From positions 2,418,001-2,482,000 of the forward strand of contig NZ_AP028065.1 of NCBI RefSeq assembly GCF_030297135.1: 64,000 bases of DNA. Direction: 5' to 3'. Below the pieces are notes generated by a model, which searched no databases, was not told where the DNA came from, and was given only the letters and a program-made list of their open reading frames with translations. A program made the position numbers and the translations under genes. Below are positions 8,929 through 17,709 of this stretch, in pieces. Origin of the DNA: Pseudoalteromonas apostichopi. Its GTDB lineage: Bacteria; Pseudomonadota; Gammaproteobacteria; Enterobacterales; Alteromonadaceae. The stretch's first letter is position 1; every line of letters begins with the position of its first letter.

Positions 8929-9374
8929 TCGCCGTAAAATTGTTCAAAGAAGCTTTCTAAGATGATCACTGCAGACATGTTATCAACATTGCCTTTACCA
9001 AGGTTTCGATAGCCACCTTGTTCGAATAAACGGGCTTTGGCATCTGCAGTCGTTAGTCGTTCGTCTTGAGTTTCAACCGGAATAGCAAAGTGGTTGTGTA
9101 AGCGATTAGAGAACTTCTTCGCTTTAAAGGTCACCTCTTGATTCGTACCATCCATATTAAGCGGTAAACCAACTACCATTAAATCAGGTTGCCATTCGTC
9201 CACTTGCTTTTTAATGAGCTGCCAATCAGGAATACCATCTTTCGCTTTTACTGCTTGTAAGCTTGATGCTGTTCCTGTGAGTTCTTGACCTATAGCTATA
9301 CCAATGCTTTTGGTTCCAAAGTCAAAACCCATTACGGTGCGTTCACCCACCGGCTTAAAAGTTCGTTTTGTCAT
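8925..9374 (-). CDS. ruvX: RuvX/YqgF, RNase H-fold nuclease
   Basis: YqgF is an RNase H-like nuclease, called a putative Holliday junction resolvase and implicated in pre-16S rRNA 5' processing. The N-terminal MGFDFGTKSIGIA block supplies the first catalytic Asp. VGLPLNMDG and TQDERLTT follow with a second acidic residue, and the helix near the C-terminus carries NVDNMSAVIILES with the last Asp. It is 149 residues long, which is typical. It lies just downstream of yqgE, as in E. coli. Confidence 0.94.
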   Translation of the reverse strand: MTKRTFKPVGERTVMGFDFGTKSIGIAIGQELTGTASSLQAVKAKDGIPDWQLIKKQVDEWQPDLMVVGLPLNMDGTNQEVTFKAKKFSNRLHNHFAIPVETQDERLTTADAKARLFEQGGYRNLGKGNVDNMSAVIILESFFEQFYGD

Positions 9375-9393
9375 AGTCTTAAAATTTTAAATG

Positions 9394-9951
9394 TTAAGCG
9401 TGGCCTGCTTCAGAGCTTAATTGCCCGACATCAAAACCGAGCATAGAAACCGCTTTTTCCCAGCGTTTTTCGACTGGAGTATTAAATATGATTTCAGGAT
9501 CAGCTTTGATAATTAACCAGGAGTTTTCTAACAGCTCTTGTTCTAATTGGCCTTGATCCCAGCCAGCATAGCCAAGAGTGATAATAAATTGATCAGGTGC
9601 CTCACTTGTGGTTAAGCTTGCTAACACATCTTTTGAGGTCGTGATCATAATGTCACTGCTGAGCTTTTGACTCGCTGCATAACCAGGCTTTGGCGAATGT
9701 AAAACAAACCCGCGATCGGTTTTTACAGGTCCGCCAGCATACACAGCTAAGCCTGCAGCTTGTTTGCTTTTGTCGTTATCAATTTCGATTTTATCGAGTA
9801 GCTCGCCCACAGTGATGTTGATAGGCTGGTTAATCACCAAGCCCATTGCACCATCTTGATTGTGCTCACAAATATAAGTGACAGCACGCTTAAAAAAAGG
9901 GTCTTGCATGCTCGGCATCGCGATTAAGAAATGATTCTCTAATGACTGCAT
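9394..9951 (-). CDS. yqgE: YqgE/AlgH family protein
   Basis: The family is small, cytoplasmic and of unknown biochemical role. A Pseudomonas member was named AlgH for an effect on alginate. The start MQSLENHFLIAMPSM is the standard N-terminus. MGLVINQPI, YAGGPV, GFVLH and LGYAGWDQGQLE are all conserved family blocks. The length of 185 residues is typical. It sits between gshB and ruvX with short gaps of 24 and 19 bases, which suggests an operon. Confidence 0.94.
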   Translation of the reverse strand: MQSLENHFLIAMPSMQDPFFKRAVTYICEHNQDGAMGLVINQPINITVGELLDKIEIDNDKSKQAAGLAVYAGGPVKTDRGFVLHSPKPGYAASQKLSSDIMITTSKDVLASLTTSEAPDQFIITLGYAGWDQGQLEQELLENSWLIIKADPEIIFNTPVEKRWEKAVSMLGFDVGQLSSEAGHA

Positions 9952-9975
9952 AGGTCGCCCCTTTTGTTGTTTAAA

Positions 9976-10929
9976 TTAAGTATGGCTCAGTTTTCTTTCA
10001 ATGGCATCAAATAAGTGACCAGTGATTGAAATATCATAAGCAGCTTCAATCTCTTTTACACACGTTGGCGCAGTGACATTGATTTCAGTTAAGCGGTCGC
10101 CAATGATATCTAGACCAACAAAAATAAGGCCTTTTTCTTTCAATGTCGGCGCAACTGCTTCAGCAATTTTGCGGTCAGAGTCGCTAATAGGGCGTGCTTC
10201 GCCACGACCACCCGCTGCTAAGTTACCGCGCGTTTCGCCATTTTGTGGAATACGCGCTAAGCAATATGGCATCACTTCACCATCAACTACAAGTACGCGT
10301 TTGTCGCCTTGTTTGATTTCAGGAATATAATTTTGTGCCATTGCAAAACGGTTACCATGCTCGGTTAATGTTTCGCAGATCACACCTATATTCGCATCAT
10401 CCTCTTTAACACGAAAGATAGATGCCCCTCCCATGCCATCAAGCGGCTTTAAGATAATATCTTTATGCTCAGCTAAAAATGCACGAATGTCTGCTTGGCT
10501 TCGAGTTACCAACGTATCAGGGGTATGTTCGCTAAACCAAGCTGTAAATAGCTTTTCGTTGGCATCACGTAAGCTTTGAGGCTTGTTGATAATAAGAGTA
10601 CCGGCTTGCTCGGCACGCTCTAAAATATAGGTTGCGTAGATATACTCAGTATCAAAAGGTGGATCTTTACGCATTAAAATTACGTCTAAATCAGCTAAAG
10701 CAATAGCGGCTTTTTCTTCTAACTCGTACCAGTGATTTACATCATCAAAAACACGGGCTTTGGCTGCAGTTGCATAGCCTTGACCTTGACGCAGAGACAG
10801 GTCATCCATTTCCATGTAGTAAATTTCGTAACCGCGCTTTTGTGCTTCCATCATCATTGCAAAGCCAGTGTCTTTTTTAATATTAAAGCCACTTATTGGA
10901 TCAGAGATTATGCCTAACTTAATTGCCAT
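9976..10929 (-). CDS. gshB: GshB, glutathione synthetase
   Basis: GshB ligates gamma-glutamylcysteine and glycine using ATP, the second step of glutathione synthesis. It is an ATP-grasp enzyme of 317 residues. Conserved blocks include the N-terminal GIISDPISGFNIKKDT, the RKDPPFDTEY substrate region, LKPLDGMGGASIFR (glycine-rich loop), and the C-terminal ITEINVTAPTC-like stretch with the metal-binding Asn. The position between rsmE and yqgE matches E. coli. Confidence 0.97.
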   Translation of the reverse strand: MAIKLGIISDPISGFNIKKDTGFAMMMEAQKRGYEIYYMEMDDLSLRQGQGYATAAKARVFDDVNHWYELEEKAAIALADLDVILMRKDPPFDTEYIYATYILERAEQAGTLIINKPQSLRDANEKLFTAWFSEHTPDTLVTRSQADIRAFLAEHKDIILKPLDGMGGASIFRVKEDDANIGVICETLTEHGNRFAMAQNYIPEIKQGDKRVLVVDGEVMPYCLARIPQNGETRGNLAAGGRGEARPISDSDRKIAEAVAPTLKEKGLIFVGLDIIGDRLTEINVTAPTCVKEIEAAYDISITGHLFDAIERKLSHT

Positions 10930-10997
10930 TATTTTGCCTTAGAATCGTATGCCATACTGTGTTTTGTTACTTTGATATATGGGTGTTTTTACGGTTT

Positions 10998-11732
10998 TCA
11001 ATTCGCTAAATCGCCAAACTGTAATTGCAGTGCGCTTAACACAGTCAGGGCCGCTGTTTCTGTCCGCAAAACACGAGGGCCTAAACGAATATCAACAAAA
11101 TTTTGTTGTTTAGCTATATCGATTTCTTCATCGGTAAAACCACCTTCAGGACCCACTAAAAAACGCACGCCCTCGCTAGGCACATGAATAGTTTTAATGC
11201 TGTGCTCAGCACGTGGATGTAAGGTGAGTTTTTTTGCTTCACTTGCTTGCTCTAACCATTCTTTTATATCGATAGGAGGATGTACAACAGGTACATAATT
11301 GCGGCCAGATTGTTCTGCTGCAGCAATTGCAATTTTTTGCCATTGTTGGTGTTTTTTCTGCAGTCTATCGCCACTGAGTTTTACACCACAACGTTGACTA
11401 AAAATAGGAGTGATTTCTGTGATACCTAACTCTACAGATTTTTGAATAGTGAAATCCATTTTATCGCCACGAGAAATACCTTGGCCCAAGTGAATTTTTA
11501 AAGGCGATTCAACATTATGATCAATAAATTCTTGTGGCTCGACCACCACATTTTTTTTGCTGACTTCAATAATCTCACTGAGGTATTCACCTCCTTCACC
11601 ATTAAAAATCGAGACCTTATCACCGACTTGCATACGTAATACACGGCCAATGTGACCTGCTGCATCATCATCAAGTGCTAATGGTGTGTTTAAAGAAATC
11701 GCTGAGGGTTGGTAAATATGTGGAACTCGCAT
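10998..11732 (-). CDS. rsmE: RsmE, 16S rRNA m3U1498 methyltransferase
   Basis: RsmE methylates N3 of U1498 in 16S rRNA using SAM. It has an N-terminal PUA-like domain and a C-terminal SPOUT knot. The knot motifs FLVGPEGGFTDEE and LGPRVLRTETAAL are present and diagnostic. I prefer the ATG at 11732 (MRVPHIYQP) because it aligns with the family N-terminus. The frame can also begin at a GTG three codons upstream (11741). Confidence 0.96.
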   Translation of the reverse strand: MRVPHIYQPSAISLNTPLALDDDAAGHIGRVLRMQVGDKVSIFNGEGGEYLSEIIEVSKKNVVVEPQEFIDHNVESPLKIHLGQGISRGDKMDFTIQKSVELGITEITPIFSQRCGVKLSGDRLQKKHQQWQKIAIAAAEQSGRNYVPVVHPPIDIKEWLEQASEAKKLTLHPRAEHSIKTIHVPSEGVRFLVGPEGGFTDEEIDIAKQQNFVDIRLGPRVLRTETAALTVLSALQLQFGDLAN

Positions 11733-11801
11733 GGCTGTCACTTATCAATAATTTTAGCAATATGGTAAGTATACAGCGGTTTAGGTGCAATTATTTATTT
11801 G

Positions 11802-12263
11802 TTATTTAAACTCATCTTTGGCAGTTAAGGCGTGGGCAGTTGTTTCGGCTATTTCAGATTGGCAAGATAAGTGATTAATGTGAGCTGCATCAGGGCAGGG
11901 AGTAAAGCCAAAGCCTTGTCCTTCTTGCTGCACTAAGTAACGTATTTTGTGCAATGAGTTATAGATAAACTTTTGTGCGTCGTCTGCCAGTTGGTAGTCA
12001 GTTTGGTTTATCAATACACCTTGTATGTTGTGATGTTCATGTAAATAGCTAGCTAATTCTGAAACACTAATCTCATTACTAAAATCACAGTAGCAATAAT
12101 CTTTAACGAGTTGATCGAACATGAGCTTTACCATGCTACGGCTATTAGCTCCAGCCACCACAAGGGTTGAGTTTTCGGCATTTGCAAAATAGTGCTGAGC
12201 AAATGCACGACTAAACTCATTATCGATATCAACTAATAAATAATTATTAACTTTAAATGGCAT
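11802..12263 (-). CDS. Uncharacterised 153-residue protein
   Basis: I do not recognise this protein. The ATG at 12263 has a GAGG ribosome-binding site. The sequence is soluble, with no signal peptide or membrane segment. The pattern is alternating strand and helix, with a strand followed by AGANSRSMVK near residues 38-47. A later GVLINQTDYQL is reminiscent of short-chain-dehydrogenase-like or Rossmann topologies, though no TGxxxGxG or YxxxK motif is visible. Two Cys lie near the middle (YCYC) and two near the C-terminus. It follows the DUF350 gene by 28 bases, so the two are probably co-transcribed. Confidence 0.6.
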   Translation of the reverse strand: MPFKVNNYLLVDIDNEFSRAFAQHYFANAENSTLVVAGANSRSMVKLMFDQLVKDYCYCDFSNEISVSELASYLHEHHNIQGVLINQTDYQLADDAQKFIYNSLHKIRYLVQQEGQGFGFTPCPDAAHINHLSCQSEIAETTAHALTAKDEFK

Positions 12264-12291
12264 AACGCCTCACGATTCAAGAACTTCCGTA

Positions 12292-13185
12292 TCAAATTGA
12301 AAACATACTTATTAGTAAATAGCCTATTGCACCGAAAACGGCAAACTCAATACAGGCTATGCCAATGTTATCTTGGTGGTCTACTTCTAACGATGTGTCG
12401 ATATTGGGTAAAGATATATATTTAATAATATAGCTCAAAATATACAACAATACCCACATTGCACCGCAATGAGATACTAGAGTGAATAAATTTTCTACCA
12501 TCTTACCACTAATAAAGGATGCACTGGCAAGACCAGCATAACCCGCAAGTGCTAGGCCAATAGACTTACCCGCATAGCGAATACCAATAGAAGTATTTTC
12601 AAGATTAAAATTACTTTGTAGCGATGCACCTTGGTTGGCTTTGGCAAAGCGATACTCTCGGATTTTACTATCAAGGGCAAACATACCTTGCAGCACAAAA
12701 AAGCTTACAGTGGCGATCAGCAAGCTGCTATAGCCTTGGGTATGGCACCAGTTATATAGACCAAGAGCAATAATACAGTTTGCGATTAACATGCCTGAGT
12801 CGACTAAAGCAGCACAGACATTTTGTTTTAATATGGCCGCTTCTTCGTTAAAGCGATGCAAAATCCATTTACGGTGAATTAAGTGACCTATTTTGATAAA
12901 GCTAAATAACAGCACAATAAGTAATAGGACCTTGAGCGGGTTAGACTGCGCTGCACTTAAGCTAATTTCATCAAATATATAGGCAATGGTAGCAATAACA
13001 ACCATGATCTCACTGGCAAAGCTGATCCCCATAGCAAAGTTATCATGCTGTGCAAGCTCTTCTTTAAGCGCTTGTTTTGCTTTGATTTGCGTTAGAATAC
13101 GTAGCAGTACTATAGTGACGCAAATTACAGCGAAACTAATAGCAATCGCGACTAAACTAGTGTTAGATAGTGATAAATATGACAT
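12292..13185 (-). CDS. DUF350-like multi-spanning membrane protein, two internal repeats
   Basis: This 297-residue protein has about eight hydrophobic segments. Three related blocks occur at the starts of helices: HDNFAMGISFAS near residue 47, ENTSIGIRYAGK near 198 and QDNIGIACIEF near 271. They resemble the N-A/S-x-G-I helix starts of DUF350 domains, which usually come as one or two units. I infer an inner-membrane protein with duplicated DUF350-like units. The function is unknown. The ATG at 13185 is preceded by an AGGGA ribosome-binding site. It diverges from glnE, whose start is 72 bases away. Confidence 0.65.
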   Translation of the reverse strand: MSYLSLSNTSLVAIAISFAVICVTIVLLRILTQIKAKQALKEELAQHDNFAMGISFASEIMVVIATIAYIFDEISLSAAQSNPLKVLLLIVLLFSFIKIGHLIHRKWILHRFNEEAAILKQNVCAALVDSGMLIANCIIALGLYNWCHTQGYSSLLIATVSFFVLQGMFALDSKIREYRFAKANQGASLQSNFNLENTSIGIRYAGKSIGLALAGYAGLASASFISGKMVENLFTLVSHCGAMWVLLYILSYIIKYISLPNIDTSLEVDHQDNIGIACIEFAVFGAIGYLLISMFSI

Positions 13186-13257
13186 GCAGGTCCCTGCTAA
13201 ATAATTCTTTGATAATCATTCTAGTACGGTTATTGGCAAGTTAAAAGAGAGTATTTA

Positions 13258-16044
13258 ATGAGTAATTTACACGCGCTTACCGAGTCACTACATCAGTTAG
13301 GCCAAACCCGCTTCGAGAGCCTGTATAAAGGGCAAGCGGAGCAAGAGAAAATTATTAACTTATTGTCTTTAAGTGACTTTGCGTGGAATTGCTTACAGTC
13401 TCAACCAGACCTAAAAGATTGGTTACTAGATGATAATGAACTCACTAACCGTAAGATTGAAGCTCCGTTAAACAGTGCTGAAATTAGCGAACTTGACGAC
13501 AATGCAGCGATGGCAAAGCTGCGCTTATATCGCGAAAAGTACTGGTTGAAAGTGGCTTTTCTTGATTTGTGTTGTGCTAACCCAATTGCTGACAGTATTG
13601 CTTATATCTCAGCGCTTGCAAACCAGCTTATCGATAGTGCTAATCAATGGGCATTTGCACAAGTAGCTAAAGTCAGCGGCATGCCGCTTGATGATGACGG
13701 TAATGCAATGCCAATGTTAGTTTTAGGCATGGGGAAACTTGGCGGAGGAGAACTTAACTACTCATCTGACATTGATTTAATTTTCTCTTATCCACGCGAT
13801 GTTGCAACACAAGGTGGTCGCCGCTCCATTGAAGCCCAGGTGTTTTATACTAAAGTGGCGCAAAAACTAATTATGGCGCTTAACCAAACTACGGTAAATG
13901 GCCAAGTATTTCGGGTCGATATGCGTCTGCGCCCATTTGGTGAAAGTGGGCCTTTGGTGATGAGTTTTAATGCAATGGAAGACTATTACCAAGAGCAAGG
14001 GCGTGAGTGGGAACGTTATGCCATGCTAAAAGGGCGTTTAATTGGCTCAGAAAATCGTTATTGGGACGAGTTTTATGAATTGCTTCGCCCGTTCGTTTAT
14101 CGTCGCTATATTGATTTCTCGGTGATTGAATCGTTACGTAAAATGAAGCAAATGATTGCTCAAGAGGTACGCCGAAAGCGCCTTACAAACAATATTAAAT
14201 TGGGTGCAGGCGGCATTCGAGAAGTGGAGTTTATAGTGCAAGCTCTGCAAATGGTGCGAGGAGGGCGTGAAGCTAATTTACAAACTCAGTCATTATTGGT
14301 TGCTTTAAAAGAGCTCGTAAACAACCAAGTTATGTCGAATAAAGAAGCTGAGTTATTAACACAGAACTATTTAGATTTACGTCAAATTGAGCAGTACCTA
14401 CAGATTTTCGATGATAAACAAACGCAAACCTTGCCTGATGACGAGCTAAACCAACAACGTTTATGTTATTTGCTCAACAAAGAAGATTTTAATCAGTGTT
14501 TAATTAGCATTGAGCAGACCATGTCCCAAGTACATAGTGAATTCGAACAAGTGATTGGCTTTGAAAGTGAAACGGCGGATCCTTGTGAAAGTGAGTATAT
14601 TAGCGCTTGGGAAATGACTGATGTTAGCCTGATGTGTGAGCCGAACCTTGATTGGCAACCGGCGCTTGAAGATTTTAAAGCGCGATTAACTAAGGCGAAA
14701 ATTGGCAGTCGAGGTCGTGATATCCTCGATAAATTAATGCCGCTTTTACTTAAACAACTCACTGTAACTAAAGCGAGCTGTGATGCCTTTACCATGATTT
14801 GCCAAGTACTGAATAAGATCATTTCACGAACCGCCTACTTGGAGCTGTTATACGAAAATCCCGGTGCGTTAAATCAGCTGGTTTCACTTTGTTGTCATAG
14901 TAAATGGATAGGTGAGCATATTTCTCGCTACCCAATTTTACTTGATGAGCTGATCGATCCTCAGGTGCTCTATAAACCGACGCCTCTGTCTGCTTACAAA
15001 AATGAAATTAGACAGTATTTCTTACGCATTGAGCATGGTGACTTAGAATTGCAAATGGAAGCACTTCGTCAGTTTAAACAAACACATCAATTACGTATTG
15101 CCGCAGCAGATGCAACAGGTGTTCTTAGTGTAATGAAAGTAAGTGATCACCTTACTGCGCTTGCTGAGGCTATTGTAGAGCAAGCTGTAAATATAGCATG
15201 GCATGCCTGTGTTGAGCGCTTTGGTCAGCCAGCGAATACTTCAGAGCAAGAAAAAGGCTTTGCAGTGATAGCGTATGGCAAAACGGGCGGTTTTGAAGTC
15301 GGTTACGATTCAGATCTTGATCTTGTGTTTGTGCATAACCACGATGGTAGCAGTTACACTGATGGTGATAAGTCGATTGATTCTAGGCAGTTCTACTTAA
15401 AGCTGGCGCAGCGCTTAATGCACTTATTCAATACTCGCACCGCTTCTGGCATTTTGTATGAGCTTGATACTCGCTTAAGGCCTGAAGGAGCGTCTGGGTT
15501 ACTGGCTATTAATCTAGAAAGCTTTTATCACTATCAACAAACTCAAGCATGGACTTGGGAGCATCAAGCACTAGTCCGCTCACGAATGATTTATGGGCAA
15601 ACCTCATTGAGCGAGCGTTTTGCACAAATTCGCAAAGACGTTTTATGCCAAGCCCGCGATAATGAAAAGCTGAAAACAGATGTCGTTGAGATGCGTGAAA
15701 AAATGCGCGCTCACCTTGCTAAAGGGAATGATGAGCTATTTGACTTAAAACAAGATAGGGGCGGTATTACAGATATTGAGTTTATCACTCAGTACTTGGT
15801 GTTGAATAATGCTATGCAGCACCCTGAGCTAACTACTTGGTCTGATAATGTGCGTATTTTAGCTGATGCAGCTCGTTTGGATTGTATCAGTGAACAAATG
15901 CAGCAAGAGTTAATCACTGCGTATATTGCGTATCGTTCACGCTATCATGTGATGAGTTTGAATCAGCAAGGGCGTTGTGCGCCACGTGCTGAGTTAACTC
16001 AGCACATCGACTTAGTAAGTCAGGCGTGGCAGCAGGTGTTTTAG
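13258..16044 (+). CDS. glnE: GlnE, glutamine synthetase adenylyltransferase/deadenylase
   Basis: GlnE adenylylates and deadenylylates glutamine synthetase in response to PII and glutamine. Two nucleotidyltransferase domains are visible. The first contains GMGKLGGGELNYSSDIDL near residues 157-174 (the adenylyl-removing half). The second contains AYGKTGGFEVGYDSDLDL near 671-688 (the adenylylating half). Each has the paired Asp residues needed for metal binding. The length of 928 residues is slightly shorter than the E. coli protein. The 3' end overlaps the convergent gene at 16041 by 4 bases. Confidence 0.97.
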   Translation: MSNLHALTESLHQLGQTRFESLYKGQAEQEKIINLLSLSDFAWNCLQSQPDLKDWLLDDNELTNRKIEAPLNSAEISELDDNAAMAKLRLYREKYWLKVAFLDLCCANPIADSIAYISALANQLIDSANQWAFAQVAKVSGMPLDDDGNAMPMLVLGMGKLGGGELNYSSDIDLIFSYPRDVATQGGRRSIEAQVFYTKVAQKLIMALNQTTVNGQVFRVDMRLRPFGESGPLVMSFNAMEDYYQEQGREWERYAMLKGRLIGSENRYWDEFYELLRPFVYRRYIDFSVIESLRKMKQMIAQEVRRKRLTNNIKLGAGGIREVEFIVQALQMVRGGREANLQTQSLLVALKELVNNQVMSNKEAELLTQNYLDLRQIEQYLQIFDDKQTQTLPDDELNQQRLCYLLNKEDFNQCLISIEQTMSQVHSEFEQVIGFESETADPCESEYISAWEMTDVSLMCEPNLDWQPALEDFKARLTKAKIGSRGRDILDKLMPLLLKQLTVTKASCDAFTMICQVLNKIISRTAYLELLYENPGALNQLVSLCCHSKWIGEHISRYPILLDELIDPQVLYKPTPLSAYKNEIRQYFLRIEHGDLELQMEALRQFKQTHQLRIAAADATGVLSVMKVSDHLTALAEAIVEQAVNIAWHACVERFGQPANTSEQEKGFAVIAYGKTGGFEVGYDSDLDLVFVHNHDGSSYTDGDKSIDSRQFYLKLAQRLMHLFNTRTASGILYELDTRLRPEGASGLLAINLESFYHYQQTQAWTWEHQALVRSRMIYGQTSLSERFAQIRKDVLCQARDNEKLKTDVVEMREKMRAHLAKGNDELFDLKQDRGGITDIEFITQYLVLNNAMQHPELTTWSDNVRILADAARLDCISEQMQQELITAYIAYRSRYHVMSLNQQGRCAPRAELTQHIDLVSQAWQQVF

Positions 16045-16616
16045 CTTTTTAAGCGACGGCAGTTTTCGCGCACATAAGCAGAGGGCAGCTCGGTTATTAC
16101 CGCTGCTCTTTGCTTAAAGCAGAAGTAAGTGTAAACCTCATTTTCGAAATCATCGTTGATGGCGCGGCCAACTTGGTAAAGTGTTGAGACAAAATTACTA
16201 TCAACGCGAAAATGGTCTTTTACCACATAGTCTTTACTTAAATACCAGTACAGCACGATATCTTCGTGGCGGGCATAATCCGCGAGTACATCTTTTAGAG
16301 TATTACCACTTTCAAAACGACGTGGTTGAATCTCTCCAGTCCAGTTTGGCGATGAAGGATCGACTACTTTTTCACGTTCAAAAAGTGCTACATCAAGGCT
16401 GGTTTCTGGCGTAGGCAATTTAAGAACGTACTTATCTCGTTCGTTATTTTTGTCATTTACTTGGTTACGTAGTGCTGCATAAAAGCGCGATAAGCCTTGT
16501 GCCGCAGCATTCTTAGTATCTTTCATGTCCATTACTGGACCACTACCGAATAAAAAGTAAATAGCAGCAGCAATTAAAATAAATGCTAGTGATAAATGCT
16601 TAACCCAGAACCACAT
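16041..16616 (-). CDS. Membrane-anchored protein with a TcpQ-like C-terminal domain
   Basis: The protein has 191 residues. An N-terminal hydrophobic segment (residues 7-26, not followed by an obvious cleavage site) suggests an inner-membrane anchor with a periplasmic body. Residues 98-150 contain ESGNTLKDVLADYARHEDI followed by a W-x-L-S-K-D-Y stretch. This resembles the TcpQ/PilL-type domain (G-x-T-L-x-x-x-L-x-x-W/Y-A ... D-Y), found in proteins that accompany secretins and pili. The match is by eye and unconfirmed. It lies 59 bases after the lpxL-type gene in the same direction. Confidence 0.55.
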   Translation of the reverse strand: MWFWVKHLSLAFILIAAAIYFLFGSGPVMDMKDTKNAAAQGLSRFYAALRNQVNDKNNERDKYVLKLPTPETSLDVALFEREKVVDPSSPNWTGEIQPRRFESGNTLKDVLADYARHEDIVLYWYLSKDYVVKDHFRVDSNFVSTLYQVGRAINDDFENEVYTYFCFKQRAAVITELPSAYVRENCRRLKS

Positions 16617-16675
16617 TTCTAATACTCTTGTTGTTGATTAGCTTTATAAAACCATACAAACAGCAAAATGTCACT

Positions 16676-17602
16676 CTACTTGTAATAAGAAGGGGCATTC
16701 TTGTCTGGACGGGTTTTAAAGCGGCGATGTAGCCACATGTACTGTTCTGGCGCTAAATCGATGGCTTGCTCCATACGTTGATTTACATGAGTAACATCAA
16801 CAAGATCATCACCACTTGGGAAGTTTTCAAGAGCAGGTAACACTTCTAGGTGGTAGCGACCATTTTCATCACGACGACTAGTTAAACTCACCGTTTCGCA
16901 GTTGCGGCTACTTGAAAATAGCAGCGTCCCCGTTGTTGTTGCTGCTTCTTTTACCGCATAAAAGGGGGCAAATTCACAGCGTTTACGGCCGTAATCTTGA
17001 TCTGGCAAGTAGTAGCAAACTTTTTTATTTTTAAGTGCTTTTAATAAGCCTTTGACATCTTTTTTGCCAATTAAGTATTCGTTTGAACGAAGACGACCGT
17101 TAGTCGTGAAATATTCCATCAAAGGGTTATTGTGTGGGCGATAAAAGCCAATACCTTGGTGTTTTACACCCATAATACGGCTCGCCATTTCTAAGTGTAA
17201 AAAGTGTGGCACAAGTAACAGCACACCTTTACCTGCTTGCTGAGCCTTTTCAAAGTGCTCAAGACCTTTAACTGAACCAAACACTTTATTGATACGCCAC
17301 TGGGGCCACCACCAAGCCATGCCGGTTTCCATCATTGCAATACCAGTATTTTCCATATTTTTAAGTACTAATTCGCGTTGTTCATGTTCTGGCATATCAG
17401 GAAAACATAAACGAATATTCACTTCAGCAATATGACGGCGGCGCTTCATAAAACGGTGTACTAAACGACCAAGTAGTTTTCCAAGCGCTAGTTGTAATTT
17501 ATGTGGTAACCAAGAGATAAGATATAAAAAGAACACGCCAACCCAAGTTAACCAGTAACGAGGGCCTAAAAAAGACGCCTTAAAAGGAGATGAACTAACC
17601 AC
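16676..17602 (-). CDS. lpxL: LpxL/HtrB-type lipid A late acyltransferase
   Basis: These inner-membrane enzymes add a secondary acyl chain to Kdo2-lipid A from acyl-ACP. A hydrophobic N-terminal anchor covers residues 12-30. The catalytic H-x4-E motif is His133-Glu138 in PHFLHLEMASR. Further blocks are GFYRPHNNPLM, YYLPDQDYG and the C-terminal YMWLHRRFKTRP, all standard for LpxL/LpxM. The length is 308 residues. I cannot tell LpxL from LpxM or LpxP by sequence alone; the DQDYG block favours LpxL or LpxP. Confidence 0.87.
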   Translation of the reverse strand: MVSSSPFKASFLGPRYWLTWVGVFFLYLISWLPHKLQLALGKLLGRLVHRFMKRRRHIAEVNIRLCFPDMPEHEQRELVLKNMENTGIAMMETGMAWWWPQWRINKVFGSVKGLEHFEKAQQAGKGVLLLVPHFLHLEMASRIMGVKHQGIGFYRPHNNPLMEYFTTNGRLRSNEYLIGKKDVKGLLKALKNKKVCYYLPDQDYGRKRCEFAPFYAVKEAATTTGTLLFSSSRNCETVSLTSRRDENGRYHLEVLPALENFPSGDDLVDVTHVNQRMEQAIDLAPEQYMWLHRRFKTRPDKNAPSYYK

Positions 17603-17655
17603 AAAAAAATCTCTGAAAATAAAAAAGCTAGTTTAACTGTATGTCTTTAAAAATA

Positions 17656-17685
17656 CAAAAAAGCCAGCACGAGGCTGGCTTTTAA
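17656..17685 (-). terminator. Rho-independent terminator after tolC
   Basis: On the minus strand a seven-pair stem (AGCCAGC / GCTGGCT) with a short loop is followed by a run of T residues. It lies between the tolC stop and the lpxL-type gene and therefore ends the tolC transcript. Confidence 0.8.
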
Positions 17686-17709
17686 ATAAGGACTCATTAG
17701 AAGAAATTA

